Of a stretch of DNA of 64,000 nucleotides, positions 22,005-33,641 are shown one piece after another. Below the pieces are notes generated by a model. That model had not been told where the DNA came from and did no database searches. It saw only the letters and a program-made list of their open reading frames with translations. This DNA comes from Odontocerum albicorne. Lineage: Eukaryota; Arthropoda; Insecta; Trichoptera; Odontoceridae. Location of the stretch: positions 26,925,847 through 26,989,846 of the forward strand of contig OX463859.1 of assembly GCA_949825065.1 (NCBI GenBank). Reading direction: 5' to 3'. The position numbers and the translations under genes are program-made. Every line of letters begins with the position of its first letter. Position 1 is the stretch's first letter.

Positions 22005-22854
22005 TGTCACGCCTTTTTGCTATATTAAGAAACAACAATTATATGTACACAATTGATTACATAAATCAATTCACCAAATATCAATCTTACCAAGGTGACA
22101 GGGCCGGACAGGTCAGTCGGCTTCTTAACGAGACAAGTACTCTTTAGGTCTCTGGGGTATGTTGGGTTCTCTTAACTCTGAATAAGTCTCTTTCAACTCT
22201 CGCAGGGACAGGCGACACAATTAAACAAGAACAATTTGTAATGAAGCAGTTTATTATATTGTAAAAAAAAAGAAAAAAGAAAAAAATATATAAAAAAACT
22301 TGACGAATGTCAAGAAAAAAGTTTAAAATTGGCAAGGAAATAAAAATGTGTTGTATTTAGCAAGGGAGATTCCAATAACAATTTAGAATTAAAGTTGAGC
22401 GATGGTTAAAATGTGCGGACGAAATTCACATTAAAAATAGGAGGAATAATATTCACCCGTAATCAAGATGGCGTTCTGGAGTTCTGTGATATATGAGGAA
22501 GAGCAGTGTCGGACTTACGTCTGAATCTCACCACGATCTGCACGGAATGGGGCGAGCGAGCTAGCGCCCGCTTCCCCTTCAAGGAAGTACAAAGCGACAG
22601 GGGTGCCAATCTCGACGTAAGTCGTACGTGACAAAGTTGTCATTGAATAAAATGTACCTGACTGCAAGGGTAGCTACCCTTATTTTATTGTCTTTAGTAT
22701 TTTAAAATATTCAAGTATTTCATAATATTTTAATCTTCCTGTTTTCAAGGCAAACACATGGTCTCGACACCACAAGTTTCATAAATTATGATATGTCGCG
22801 AATTAACAATTTCGAGGACGTGAAGTATGCAATTTAACAAATATAGTCCTAACA
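22005..22854 (-). mobile_element. Solo LTR of the LARD-like family
   Basis: On the minus strand it runs TGTTAGGAC to GTGACA, matching the LTRs at 1476 and 11622 over much of its length, notably near its 3' end (TTAATATAGC-like, ACAATTGATTACATAAATCA on the plus strand). It is 850 bp against 1154, so it carries deletions, and is clearly older. AAAT flanks both sides (22001-22004 and 22855-22858) as a 4-bp target duplication, which makes it a solo LTR left by recombination. Confidence 0.88.
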
Positions 22855-23324
22855 AAATGAAATCAAAAAATTACCCGTGAGATGACAAATTGTTGATAAT
22901 GGAGGATAATAAATCATTAATTAAAATAGTCAAATGTGTTTTATTTGCATTGTTTCGAAATTACTTAAAAACACGTACGAATTTATGGACTGACCTAAAA
23001 AAACATAATTGGTTAGTAAATATAGATGAAGAACAAAAAAGGAACCTCTGTAGAGCTTCCGTTGTGCTAATTTTTTGATGAGTGAGTTTTACGTTTCCAA
23101 TTCAAGAGTTTCAACAGCAATAATTATGTTACTTAACATACTTAATAAATGTCAAAGATTAATTAAGCGAATGGTTTCTTTTGAAGTGAAATTTGATCAA
23201 ATAATTTTTATGAAATCCTGTGGTCTAATGTAAACCGAGATTTTTAAACATTGTGTAGTTGAGGACTTAGATCCCAGTTAATCACGAAAAATGAAAGTAC
23301 GACAAGCGATAATTATCTAAGATA
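22855..23324. other. No feature recognised
   Basis: AT-rich; a 62-codon open stretch at 22890-23078 resembles nothing I know. Confidence 0.5.
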
Positions 23325-23775
23325 TATTCTTTATAGTTAAGGTATTAACATTGTGGATGATCAAATACTTTATAATTTGTTTTATCAAACACTGTATGTT
23401 TTATCAAATGCTCTAATTTATTCCTAAATGGCTAAAATTATCACCGTGAAAATCGTACATTTTCTATCGATGGGGAAAATCAGTCGTAACGGAAATAAAT
23501 TGTACAGATTAGAAGTCCTAGTAATATCCAAGTCAGTACATCGGGGTTTACATCTGGCAAACACATATATTCCCAAGATCTCGCCGCTGTTCGTTGAATT
23601 TGTCAGCTGCTTCCCTCTATCTACAACCCCCAACCCGTTTTTTTTCCCATTAGAAGTGTGTATGTCCGTACCAGTTCGAACATAATTCAGCCTTTTTTGT
23701 ACTCCCTTGATGATGAGGGGAAAACTTTGAAACCGGTAGGGTTATACCGTTACATAATGTGAAATAAAACAAATT
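23325..23775 (+). mobile_element. Penelope-like element, truncated copy with inverted termini
   Basis: The left edge (23325-23410) carries the terminal repeat in inverted orientation (TATAGTTAAGGTATTAACATT, TTTTATCAAACACTGT). The right edge (23690-23770) carries it directly (TTGATGATGAGGGG, GGGTTATACCGTTAC). Between them is the C-terminal end of the element protein. Inverted terminal repeats around a truncated body are a known configuration of Penelope-like elements. Confidence 0.78.
23455..23685 (+). pseudogene. Penelope-like protein, C-terminal tail
   Basis: The frame reads GNKLYRLEVLVISKSVHR, then LANTYIPKISPLFVEFVSC. The same segment, frame-broken, follows the GIY-YIG domain on the minus strand at 48900-49020, which identifies this piece. 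Reverse transcriptase and the GIY-YIG motif itself are missing here. Confidence 0.72.
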
Positions 23776-23802
23776 ACAATATTTAAGATACGCAAATGTG
23801 AG

Positions 23803-24400
23803 ATGGGCGATAGACCTGTTGAGATGAATGACATGTGTGAAATTGGTGATAGACCTATTGAGATGGATGACATGTGTGAAATTGCCACAGAAGAAGTAAA
23901 AGCGGTTGTCAGAAATATGAAAAAGGTGAAAACTACAAGGTACGATAGTGTAGCTCCTGAGTATATTGCATATAGAGAGGTAGACTGATTGAATGAATGC
24001 ATATGTTTTTTAATCAATGTTGGATCTTTGAAGACACTCCCTCTGATTGGAGGGAGGCAACAGTTGTATCCTTGTTTAAGGGAAAAGACTCTGGAATGAA
24101 ATGCCACAATTACAGAGCCCTCAGTTGATAAGATGTTGTAGATAAACGGTATACAAGGATTGTGATACAATGAGTGAGAAAAATAACTGAAATGAAAGAA
24201 TAGGATGCGCAAAGTGCTTTTTTTGTTTGTCAAGAATGCATGTACCACATTTTTACGTTACGTAACACGTCTGATAAATGTTTGAAAAGAGGGAAAAAGG
24301 CACTTTGAATTTGAAGAAGGCGGAAGATGTGTTTGAAAAGAAAAGTTTGAAGATCTGTTATTTCGGCATATCTCGCAAGGTACACGGCATTGTGGTATGT
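23803..24400 (+). pseudogene. Non-LTR reverse transcriptase N-terminal palm fragment
   Basis: Translation with frameshifts gives 'EEVKAVVRNMKKVKTTRYD' and 'VAPEYI', the region before RT motif 1. Then 'SDWREATVVSLFKGKDSGMK' and CHNYRALS, the W-R-A-x-x-x-x-FKGK...NYR-x-I/L-S signature. A degenerate VRKITEMKE-x-DAQ and FT-LR stretch follows. The 27-bp MGDRPVEMNDMCEI-coding unit at the start is duplicated. An opposite-strand open frame (23742-24248) is a shadow. It could belong to family B or a related lineage. Confidence 0.75.
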
Positions 24401-24944
24401 ATGTTTGTAGTAAACACTTAAAATATTACCATTAAAGCGATCTTGACATATTTGTTATTAAAATTTATCATACAGAAACTGTGAGTCAAATTCATTAAAA
24501 CAGAAATTTAGAAGCATTAAAACGTCATGAAAGTTAGTTTAAACGCTTTCAAATAAACTTTTCCAAGAATCCGCTTGTAAGTTAAAAAGCTTCTTTCATC
24601 ACCTTCGAAGACCAAAAAGTAAAGTTAGATCGCGAATTTTATGCGTCAGACAAGATACTAATATTTTTATTCCACAAGGAAAATGAAACTGAGGAAGGTG
24701 TGATATTTTATCTATGGAAAGAATCGCATGTTAAAATGGTTGACAATAATTATTGATGGGTCGTCTAAAGAAATAATATTACTTATGAAATATCTCCATT
24801 CATTCAAATTCGTTCTTTTTTTACTTACGTGATCCTGCTAGAAGTTTCTTGAAAACTATTGTTTAAACATTGTCGTAGTAAAACTGGCAAATTTATTGCT
24901 ATGTAGTTGATCTCTTTTAGTCAATATCTGAAAACAAGATGGAA
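24401..24944. other. No feature recognised
   Basis: AT-rich, stops in all frames, no repeat partner noticed. Confidence 0.5.
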
Positions 24945-25026
24945 GAAAAAAATAAAACCAGCGGGAATCAAGCCCGCAATCTATGAGCTGGAAGATAAAT
25001 GTCTCAGCAAGCAAGCCATGATTATC
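24945..25026 (-). repeat. tRNA-like SINE head
   Basis: On the minus strand: a box A-like TGGCTTGCTTGC, then a T-arm with perfect GCGGG/CCCGC stem around CTTGATT, the box B position. The downstream T-rich run suggests a SINE head rather than a working tRNA. A 68-codon open frame across it is incidental. Confidence 0.5.
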
Positions 25027-25249
25027 ATCGAGGAGTTAATGATAGAACGAAAGATTTTTTTTTACAACACCACTGAAAGTGAAATCGGTAACAATCAAAT
25101 ACCCGTTCAGTAAAATCAAATGATTTTTTTTTATTGCTTAAAAAGTTTTAATTTTTGGTAATGACACGCGTTAAAGTTATTATAGTCAAAGTTCGTTTGC
25201 TTAGTCGGTATGAAGTTTGTCTTGTCCCTCTAGGCTTGTTTAACATATT

Positions 25250-25330
25250 TTTGAATGATTGGAAGAGATTACCATATGGCAATAAATCTGCCAGGTTGTA
25301 TTGTTAACTAAATGTCATTAAATACAATCC
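25250..25330 (+). repeat. Isolated LINE A/SINE 3' tail
   Basis: Contains GGAAGAGATTACCATATGGC and AATAAATCTGCCAGGTTGTA, the tail shared by family A LINEs and the SINEs. Nothing upstream is recognisable. Confidence 0.6.
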
Positions 25331-25487
25331 TTTGGTTGAGCCATTCGGTGAAATTTGAGATTTTATTGAGATTTTAAAAATACTTAATTATTAAAAAAAA
25401 AAATTTTTTGTTAAGTAATATTTAAACTGTTATGCTTAAAAATAATAATAAATAACTGGGTTTAAGATAAATATTCGTACATACCAT

Positions 25488-25690
25488 CACAAAGTATCTC
25501 TGCTGGGATACGTAGAGAAAACAGAGCTCCAAACATTTCTATCTTGTTACACATATTTCTCTTCTTCCTCACCTTTACACCTCATACAGCTCCTGCAATC
25601 TCTCTCACTGCTTAATGTTCCTGCTTTCAAAACATCACGCACTTGTTCCAGCTATAATTCTCTCGGTTTTCCTCTGCCACACCTTCCAGT
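25488..25690 (-). pseudogene. Family B LINE C-terminal fragment
   Basis: Minus-strand translation gives a CMRCKGEEEEKYV stretch and 'QDRNVWSSVFSTYPSRDTL', matching the C-terminal CRDR-x-WRS-x-x-SAYPDRE of family B. Frameshifted and truncated. Confidence 0.65.
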
Positions 25691-26564
25691 GTTTTTTTTA
25701 TTAAGATATAGTTAATTAAAACAGATATTAACAATAATAAAATAAATTAATCCAAAACAACAAACGAAAATATATTTGAAAATTAGGATTAAACCAAATA
25801 AAAAAAATATTTTAACAATAAGAATTTTAAATTAAATTATACTCCAATGGCCTTTTAAAGACGTCAGAATATTACAATTTTAAATTGCTCTACAATGTTG
25901 CAGACAAAAGCTTTTAAAGTTACTATTAAACCTTTCTTATATTAACGGGAAAAAACTTTCCCTTAGTAAAGAATATAATTGAATTGTGTACAAAAAAACT
26001 GAGATTAATTTAATGGAACATTAAAAAAATCAATTCGTCGCACGCCATTCGCACCCGATCCGATTTAAAATGGCAAATAAAACTTTTTTCAACTTATTAG
26101 AAAACTAAATGGAAACTGAAAATAAATTCTTCAGTAATGCTGGTTAAAATAAATCCCCAAGCTGTTTCCTGAAAAAAAAAATACGATTTTAATAGATTTC
26201 TTCTAAGTTTTCTATTGTCTCTAATACTGAATTGTGTTCGCAAAAAGTTTACTTACGCAAAGTAAACCTCAACGTTTGCGGTGGAAATAATTTTTTAGTT
26301 ATTGGAAACCTTCGCTGAAATTATATTGGTTTTGTAATTTTCCAACGTTTTAAGTTTTTACTTATTCGTAGCTTCACCATTAAGTTTTATTCTTTCAATT
26401 TTTCTTGTACTGTACTTTCGTTGTATTTAGTACAACATGTTGGGTCCATTGCCTTGTTGCAACATGCAACCAACTAGAAAGATTTTTGTTCTTTTTTGAA
26501 TCTTAGAAAAACCGTTTGTTTCACTTTGTTAATAAAATAAATAAAACCCCACAGTCTCGCGATT
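25691..26564. other. No feature recognised
   Basis: Very AT-rich with many A and T runs. No partner repeat or open frame of note. Confidence 0.5.
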
Positions 26565-27115
26565 CTCGCTAATACCCAGCTTAAAATCAACGGTTCCAAT
26601 TCGGTTTTCATTTAACCTTCGTTAAACATATTTCTAGTTATAAATTTTTTTATAAAATAAATACAACATTTATTTTTTATTTTTTATTCACCACTGTTTT
26701 ATTTGCGTTCACTTACGGTTTCAATGACCTCCGTCTTACTCAACTGTTGAAATTGAACAAAATCATGTCTGAAACTTGCCCGTTCTTTAAATATGTTGCC
26801 CGTTCAAAAGCCATCCGTTTGACGTCTACCTACTCCCCTCCCCTTATTAGCCATTACTCCCCTCCCCTACCCCTCTTCTGTACCTATTACAATTAGAAAA
26901 AATATATTTGAGAAATAATTTAATTCAACTTCATCTGATGAGGAAAATCGAGGTCTTTGAATTTAGTAGTGAAATCAAACAAAACAATGCTGAATACAAA
27001 ATAAAAAGAAGTGTTTTATTTATTGTATTAAAGATGTAGCAAAAAAGATGTTTAAAAAAGGTTTAGATGAAAACCTAACAGGAACCGTTGATTTTAAGCT
27101 GAGTATCAACCAGAA
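26565..27115. mobile_element. Fold-back (terminal inverted repeat) element, ~550 bp
   Basis: The segment 26565-26640 is the imperfect inverse of 27043-27115; both hold CAGCTTAAAATCAACGGTTCC (left; complement on the right) and a GGTTTTCAT block. The interior has no coding. No target duplication could be fixed, so the class is open. Confidence 0.6.
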
Positions 27116-27949
27116 TCGAATATATGATCTCCAAGCTGGAAAATAGGCATATTATCAACTAGGCATGGAGGTATTTATGATATCAGTTTTTGATTATAAG
27201 AAGTGATATTAATGATGAAGGTTAAAACTTTACTACAATTCAAATTTCATCAATTAAGCGAGACAGTGGTTCTTCTGTCGCTTAATGTTATTCAATGACA
27301 CGACCAATTATGTATCTCAAAGCTATGGTACCCTCACAAAGTCACGTTGCTGAAGAAATTATTAAATAATCTTAAAAAATAGTGGAGGGTCTAAAATAGA
27401 AGCATCAATACCCTTAATCGCGCAAAAGATTTTTGGGATTTGTCGTCAATACTACATTTTAAAAGTACATTTTTTTATCTCATTTCAAGTCTTTAATATA
27501 TGAAATTAATAATAAAAGGACGAATAATATATTACCGTTTGGAAACTCTTCACATAGGTGATATTACCCAGGATTCGAACCCATGTACACATTTTTATGA
27601 GATCTCCAAAAATAATTGTATTTAAGGATTGTCTTTATTAAGCTGCACACACCACCCATACCTTTGACACTAAGATGCAGACCATTCCACGCCACAGGAC
27701 AAGTAAAAGCTTTATCGTAATACCCACTCTATTAAATTGATTTGAAACAACCAATTTATTAGATGTACCATAGAATAAATAGACCTAATAGTTCTACTTT
27801 TCTCTGAAAGCACATCTTTCAGAAAAAGCTTTGCAAGATATAATGAAGACACACCATTAAGAGATTAAATACAAAGGGACAAAGTTTGAAATCAATCTGC
27901 TTGTGACACTTAAGTCAGTGTAGTTTGAAAAATATTTTTACGCTGTGAG
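27116..27949. other. No gene; fragments of shared repeats
   Basis: A box B-like GGATTCGAACCC lies at about 27575 without a convincing box A. 'CACACCACCCAT' and ACGCCACAGGA near 27645-27705 recur near 51470-51515, a short interspersed pair. Confidence 0.45.
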
Positions 27950-28260
27950 ATTGCGAGGGATATCGAACGTCGTATAGAACAATAGAACAACAATTAAACG
28001 AGGTACTGAAACATATAAACTCGAACCGGACAATATCATTATCTGTTAAGATGATAAGTTCACAATAGTATTATAGTTCCTTTTTTGATATCTAGAAGTT
28101 AAACGTAGATATGAAAAAGATTCAGAAGAACCGAAAAATGGTCATAGAAATGTGTTCGCTTAAAAAATAACATGGGGTGGTAATATACTTGTACGACAGA
28201 ATACGGAATAAGGGTTAAAGTTTAAATTATGCATTCTTATATTTTCGGTACAATCTAATA
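27950..28260 (+). pseudogene. Family B LINE reverse transcriptase fragment
   Basis: Reads RDIERRIEQ-like sequence, then NEVLKHINSNRTISLSV, a GSSQYY-like piece, and 'YDRIRNKG'. This corresponds to the stretch joining the two halves of the copy split at 1475/12776 and confirms how that copy should read. Confidence 0.65.
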
Positions 28261-28939
28261 ATAATAATAATATAATATTTGTCAGTACATAAAAATAATG
28301 AGGCGGTTTGCTAATCACCTGTATATCTTTATCAACACCAATTACTAGTGTTCTTTATAAGCGCTCTTCTTAATTATATGTTGTAAGTTCTAGACATACG
28401 ACATCCCACTAGACCAAATTAGACTAAACTAGGCTCGCTGGCCAGATCCAGCCTTCGAAGTTCATTTTTGTGGCCCGCGAAGGCATACAGCGTGATGTCA
28501 CAAGACATTAACTACATTAGCGGAATCTAGTACACGTTCTTTCATACTTTTTATATACCATTTCGAGGAACATCCCTACAATTAAATAACTAAAAAAATT
28601 GAAAAAAAAAATTGTACAATTTCCAAATGTTAAATTATTTGAAAATTATATTTAAGTTAAGTTAGCTATTGTTATTAACATGTTGAGTTATTCATATTTT
28701 GCTAGAAATTACTTGTGAAATAAAGTATTACTTACATATAAATCCAAACAAACGTTCTCAATAATGAAAATCCATAAACACCCAACAAAATCAGGATTAA
28801 CTGATACGAGTACCCATTTGTAAGTGATATTAAGGATGTAAGCAACAAACATGTCATATAGCCTGGTAGTGAAACATTGATGGATAATAAAGCAGCTTAT
28901 TTTTTTTCACTGGATATTTTTTAAATTATAGTCTTCTTC
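28261..28939. other. No feature recognised
   Basis: AT-rich. A GC-richer patch at 28430-28500 (CTGGCCAGATCCAGCC, TGGCCCGCGAAGG) looks like the end of a DNA transposon but lacks a partner. Confidence 0.4.
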
Positions 28940-29691
28940 TTCTTCATGTTGGTTTAGGTCGTATGACCTGTTTGTGACAGTGAGCTGTCCTGAGATGATG
29001 ACGTCTAGCTGTCATTCCACCTTTTCGGCGGTCTTCCTGGTAATCGCCTGCTGTTAGGGTTTTAGGTCCTAGCGATTCTTGCCAGTCTTATATCCTCCAT
29101 GCGGTCAACATGATCCCCCCAAAAATGCCTTCTGCTTCTTCACCACCTCACTATGTCTTCAACACGACAGACAGACCTTATCGTCTCATTTCTGATCCGA
29201 TCTCTAAGAGTTCTGCCTGCGATGGAGCGTAGGGTTTTCATTTCTGCTACTCTGAGAAGGTTTTTTATCCTGTTGGTATCGGCTCTGCATTCTATCCCAT
29301 ATGTCATGATGGGGTGGACGCATGTCTTATATATCCTGATCTTACTTTTGGTTAGCATGTGTTTGTTTCTCCATATGGTGTCCCGCATGCAGCCAGCCAA
29401 AGCTGTCGCTTTATTAGTGTGTGCTCGTACTTCACTATATAGGTCACTGTTGCTGGAGATCTCTACACCTAGGTAAGTGAATCGCATGACTTTCTCGACG
29501 GGTACGTTATCGATGATCAGTTTGCATCTGAGTAGCTCTTTTGATATTGTTAAGCACTTTTTTTTATTGACAGAAATCGTCATATTGTATTTCTTAGAAG
29601 GAAGGTGAAATTCGTAGAGCATTCTCTGAAGATCATCTTCGTTTTTTGCTAATATTGCAGCGTCGTCGGCATAACACACTGTACTGATCAA
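28940..29691 (-). pseudogene. Non-LTR reverse transcriptase, catalytic YADD to C-terminus (family C)
   Basis: Starts a few codons before the catalytic YADD (residues 7-10 of the open frame, near 29662-29673). Then FTYLGVEISS, TNKATALAGCMRDTIW, and MTYGIECRA, the TYG-x-E motif. Beyond 29140 the frame continues with a shift as 'FWGDHVDRMEDIRLARIAR' and RLPGRPPKRW, a typical end of an RTE/CR1-like ORF2. It ends in a (GAA)n-like tail at about 28945. The upper boundary is a sharp truncation at 29691. This is the longest uninterrupted LINE frame in the window (183 codons) but lacks most of the polymerase. Confidence 0.88.
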
Positions 29692-29734
29692 TTAATTTCC
29701 CATTTTGTAACCCAGGCCCAAAAAAGTAAATTAT

Positions 29735-30055
29735 AGTAATCGAAGGAAATGTATGACAGAATACGAAATAAAGTGATAAGGTATGAAAATTAAATTAAAG
29801 ATGATGTATTGAGTTAGATGTATAAAGCATACTGAGATAGTTTGGGTATAGAAAACGATTTGAAATAAGAAATATTAACTTAACAAATTTACTGTGCAAA
29901 TGTGAGTGGAAGGTGTGTGAGAGGAAGCCCAAGGAAACTATAAAGTCAGTGAAATCGTAGGGGCTGTATGAGAAGGTATATGTATGAAGAAGGGAAGAAT
30001 GTGTGTCGAGAAAAGAAGGTCTGCGCTGTGTCTACCCCGACATGGGAATTGTTTA
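29735..30055 (+). pseudogene. Family B LINE C-terminal fragment
   Basis: Carries YDRIRNKVI, a degenerate FGHIENDL-like block, and the C-terminal 'RYMYEEGKNVCREKKV' with a PTWE end. It joins directly to a segment of the same family in the opposite orientation at 30060. Confidence 0.65.
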
Positions 30056-30059
30056 GTGC

Positions 30060-30175
30060 CCTAATGACATTGTTTCCTATCGCTACACGCCGTTCGATAT
30101 ATCGCAACTCGTCCATAATCTGCGAAAATACTACCCAAATTTCAGAATTCCTCAATTTTCCCAATATTTAATTGT
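30060..30175 (-). pseudogene. Family B LINE internal RT fragment, inverted
   Basis: Minus-strand frame: GKLRNSEIWVVFSQIMDE, then 'RYIERRVAIGNNVIRALNN'. In an intact copy this lies upstream of the segment at 29735-30055. Here it is 3' of it and reversed, so the locus is rearranged. Confidence 0.72.
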
Positions 30176-30319
30176 TCATCCATATATCGTAGTTACTTAT
30201 TATTTCACTTTTTTTTCGCCATTACTTTGGATTTTGCAGATTTTTTTCAGATCTTCCTCTTTGAATTTTTCATATAGTAAATGCACTGAGAAGTTAAAAT
30301 AATATCATGAAGAATAATA

Positions 30320-30590
30320 GACGACCTCCGTAGCTTAGTAATAACATTCTTCACTTCCACCTGAGAGATTCGTTTTCGATTACCGATGGTACCCAAAAAA
30401 AGGTAAGTCTAAAAGACTTCGTCTGGTAACGATTCTTGCACGCAGTGAGCGGTAGAGTTGTCAACACGTTCAATGACGAACCGCGAGTTCCTTTCTAAGG
30501 TCGAAGCCTCATTTTCTGAGACTGAAGACAATACTGTCTCCCGACCACGCTCTTCACTATGTCCGAAACACTAATTGGGTTATAAAGAGG
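30320..30590 (+). repeat. tRNA-derived SINE
   Basis: Head 'GACCTCCGTAGCTTAGTAAT' (box A region), a degenerate box B within 'TTCGATTACCGATGG', then TACCCAAAAAAAGG. The body follows with CGAACCGCGAGTTCC and 'CTCTTCACTATGTCCGAAAC'. The 3' end near 30590 is approximate. The same head is seen at 777, 43225, 45330 and 51745. Confidence 0.6.
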
Positions 30591-31434
30591 GGTACAATAA
30601 GAATTAAAAAAAGTTGTTAAGGAATATTTTACTGTAAAGAATTTTAAAAATCTTAAATAAAATCTATAAGATTATAGTACTAGTCCTAACAAGTTTAAAA
30701 ATAATTGACAAGGAAACAAGTTAAGAAAAACATATTTTTTTCATGACCCTAGTTACTTCCCTTCCCCCTGACGACAATGAATTCTTAAGGATATAGAAAT
30801 TTCCTCTATTTACTCAAATTTTCACGTCTATCTCCCTTTTCTTCCTGTTGCTTCCCTTTTTGTTCTTTCACTCGGTATCACAATAAATAATGTAGACATT
30901 TTCTATTCATAAGTAAACAAACAAACAAAATAAACATTTTTCTCGTTTCACACAAGTTTTTGTGATAAATTTATTTTTCCTTTATCCGTTTTATTCAAAT
31001 ACGCATATTACAAAATATCATTTGGTGGCAAAATGGGATAATTTAGTTTTTATCTCGAGTAAACAGCTTTTGATGCTACTGAACATTGTCAGCGATTATC
31101 CTTTATGAATTCAATTTAAAGCGAAATTGGTGATTTAAGCAGGAAAAATTTCCTCATGATTTTTTTTCAAAATGGCACGTCTTGCTATTCTAATGATCAA
31201 TCAAATTGTATGGTCCTCTTCTTTTTTTTTTCAAGAACGTGGGTGAGAGAGAACATTGCTTAGAAAGTCTTGATTTTTTTTCTGCGATCTTAAAAACTGA
31301 AACAAGCACGCTTTTCAGTGATATATCATATAAAACTACGAAGTTCTAAATTTTTAAATTACCTTGTTTCAAAATGTTATTCCCTTGATACAAATATACT
31401 TTCCTAGGAATAAATTGAAATTGAAAATAATGTA
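30591..31434. other. No feature recognised
   Basis: AT-rich, no open frame or repeat partner noticed. Confidence 0.5.
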
Positions 31435-31548
31435 TGAGTAAATAAATAGATATTGAGAAAACGAGTGATATATGTGTATTTCGTGATATAAAATTTGGCG
31501 CTCTGACTTCTCTGTCTACTCAGACGGGGAAATAACGTGATGTGTACA
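31435..31548 (+). repeat. Family B LINE 3' end fragment
   Basis: Ends with GGCGCTCTGACTTCTCTGTC and ACGGGGAAATAACGTGATG, matching the family B end at 13560-13625. Confidence 0.6.
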
Positions 31549-31561
31549 CGGTCTCTTCAAT

Positions 31562-32767
31562 GGCAAAGGTGACTGACTTTTATTTTTGCGTAATCACCAG
31601 CGCCACCTGTAAATGAATAAATGAGGTAACTAGCGACACATTACAACTATCTTCCGTAAAAGTTTCAAAGCACTGGAATCGCTGATTAATTCATAATGAC
31701 GTGACAATTTACAGTACCTTCTGAGTCTCGGTTGGAAAAGGAAAAATGGAGCAACGTGCCAACATAAAATTTTGTTTTAAATTGGGTAAAATTTCCACAG
31801 AAACTTTCGAAAATATTCAAACTGTTTATTATAGTAAAGTAATGAGACGTAAAAACGTTTTTAAGTGGTGTACAAGATTTTGTGATGGTAGAAAGAGCAT
31901 TGAAAATGATGAACGGCCTGGACTATCATCGACAGTTCAAATTCTAAGATAATGTTAAATAAGTGGCTGAAATTTTTCAAACTCTACTAGGCTCATTGAG
32001 GAGCTCACTGAAATTCCTAAATCCACTGTCCGTCTCATTTTAACAGAAAATTTGGGCAAAAGAAAGGTATGTAACGATCAAACAGTTTGCAGGGTAGAGC
32101 ACTGCAGAGACATGAAAAGAGCGGCTGATATGGATTCAGACTTTCTATCAAGCATTATCACAGGTAATGAAACATGGTGCTTTCAGTATGAGCCATTACA
32201 AAGCGCCAGAAATCGGAATGGAAGGTTCCACAATCTGTGAAACCGAAAAACGTGCGCATGCAGAAGAGCCGAAGCGAGATTCTGCTCACCGTTTTCTTTG
32301 ATTCCTAAGGAATTATCCATTAAGGCATTCATGCTAGAAGGCCAAATGGAGAACGCCGATATATACTAGGGTGGTTTGAGTCTTTAATAGGCCAAGATTC
32401 TTTATACGGGATAGATAGAATACCGGGAACAACGGGCATGGCCTTTCACCAGTGCACAAAAAAAAAGGTTGTACACAATTTCTTGGTCCAAAAAAGTATC
32501 AACCCTCCCCCATATTCGCCTGATCCATGCGACTTCTGTGTACCCCCGAAACTGAAATTGGCAATAAAATGAAAGCGTTTTGACACGATTTCAGACATCT
32601 AGAAGGATTTTGGAGGCAATTCGGAAGAATGAGTGCTTCAAAAAATTTACAACCGCTTCCAACATCGTACTAACTCACAAGGAGTGTATTTTGAATAAAA
32701 GGTAATGTTAACTAAAAATAAACAATGTCTTGTATTTCATTTCCCGTCAGTCACCTTTTGCATTGCC
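31562..32767 (+). mobile_element. mariner transposon 2 (degraded)
   Basis: Inverted ends: left GGCAAAGGTGACTGAC (31562-31577), right GTCAGTCACCTTTTGCATTGCC (32746-32767). The ends match for about 13 bases, with indels outside, and no TA duplication is convincing. The interior is a broken mariner transposase. Distinct from mariners 1 and 3. Confidence 0.82.
31746..32698 (+). pseudogene. mariner-type transposase, heavily disrupted
   Basis: Starts MEQRANIKFCFKLGK with the N-terminal HTH region (FKWCTRFCDGRKSIEND). It then breaks and resumes with IEELTEIPKSTVRLILTE. A catalytic-region TGNETWCFQYEP follows, where relatives have TGDETW, so the first Asp is Asn. Later pieces include EWKVPQSVKPKNVRMQKS and TVFFDS. 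The C-terminal GVYFE ends at TAA 32698. There are several frameshifts and stops. The second and third acids cannot be placed reliably. Confidence 0.8.
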
Positions 32768-33289
32768 AATACTTTGTTATTAATATTTGTGTGCAATCCT
32801 TACAAAATTTATTTCTATGTTATAAAAACATGTTATTTACAATTTACTTAATTAAAAAAAACACATTTTTTTAACAGCATCGTTGATTAACCGTTATAAA
32901 ACAACGCACCCTTTATTCTATGTTTTCTACCATGAACGCAATATGCCAACATGAATTCATAACCCAGTTATATTAGTTTTGAGTTTATTGTTTACATTGA
33001 CTGCAGCTTGACATTCTTTGATAATACACAAATTGAAATCGGGTTCAGCGAGCGGTAATATTTTATTGCAGTCCATGCACCTAAATTGCAATCAAGTCAT
33101 GGATATAACATATATATACAATTCAAACTTACTTGCATAATTACATTCAAGTTTGTCTCTTTAGCTTGAAATAAAATTGACTTGCATTACTTATTCAGTA
33201 AATTGTATATTATTACTCGTACATCTTGCATTGCGATGTATTATATTTTAAACATAATTCTCAAGCTTAGTGTTTTTTTTTCAATATTG
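32768..33289. other. No feature recognised
   Basis: AT-rich, stops in all frames. Confidence 0.5.
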
Positions 33290-33550
33290 ATTTCGTGTTT
33301 TTAATTATTGATAACATTGTAAAATTACTTATTTATAAACGACTATATATGTTTGCTACATTAATAAATTTTTTAAATTATTTCGATAATAATTTTCATC
33401 AAATCCAAAATATATTGTCGTTGTGCAATTATACCTAACCTAACCTAATTATTGATTACGTTGTAAAACTCGTATTTTTTAAACAACTACGTATACTTTT
33501 TACATTAATAAAGAAAATCCTTTTTCTTTGAAAATAATTCCCATCAAATA
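33290..33550 (+). repeat. Imperfect tandem duplication (~155 bp) with a CCTAA tract
   Basis: 'AATTATTGATWACRTTGTAAAA', 'ACATTAATAAA' and ATCAAAT-ATATT occur in the same order at 33300-33412 and 33447-33555. Between them lies ACCTAACCTAACCTAATTA, three CCTAA units like the insect telomere repeat, probably fortuitous. Confidence 0.65.
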
Positions 33551-33641
33551 TATTATATCAGTGTACAGTGGATCATTGGTAGAATATAAGATTGTAAGAA
33601 AAAAACAATGAATTATTCTAAACTCAGCTCAAAACCTTTAA

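Noticed and set aside
23742..24248. 168-codon minus-strand open frame
   Set aside because: Antisense to the plus-strand RT fragment with the WREATVVSLFKGK motif; a shadow of a decayed LINE.
24945..25026. Functional tRNA gene
   Set aside because: The T-arm pairs well, but I cannot pair an acceptor stem or anticodon arm, and the surrounding structure matches SINE heads.
27560..27600. Second tRNA or SINE at the GGATTCGAACCC motif
   Set aside because: A box B alone without a box A at the right distance on either strand.
33430..33450. Telomere or interstitial telomeric sequence (CCTAA)3
   Set aside because: Only three units inside a duplicated AT-rich segment; too short to be more than chance or a common insect motif.
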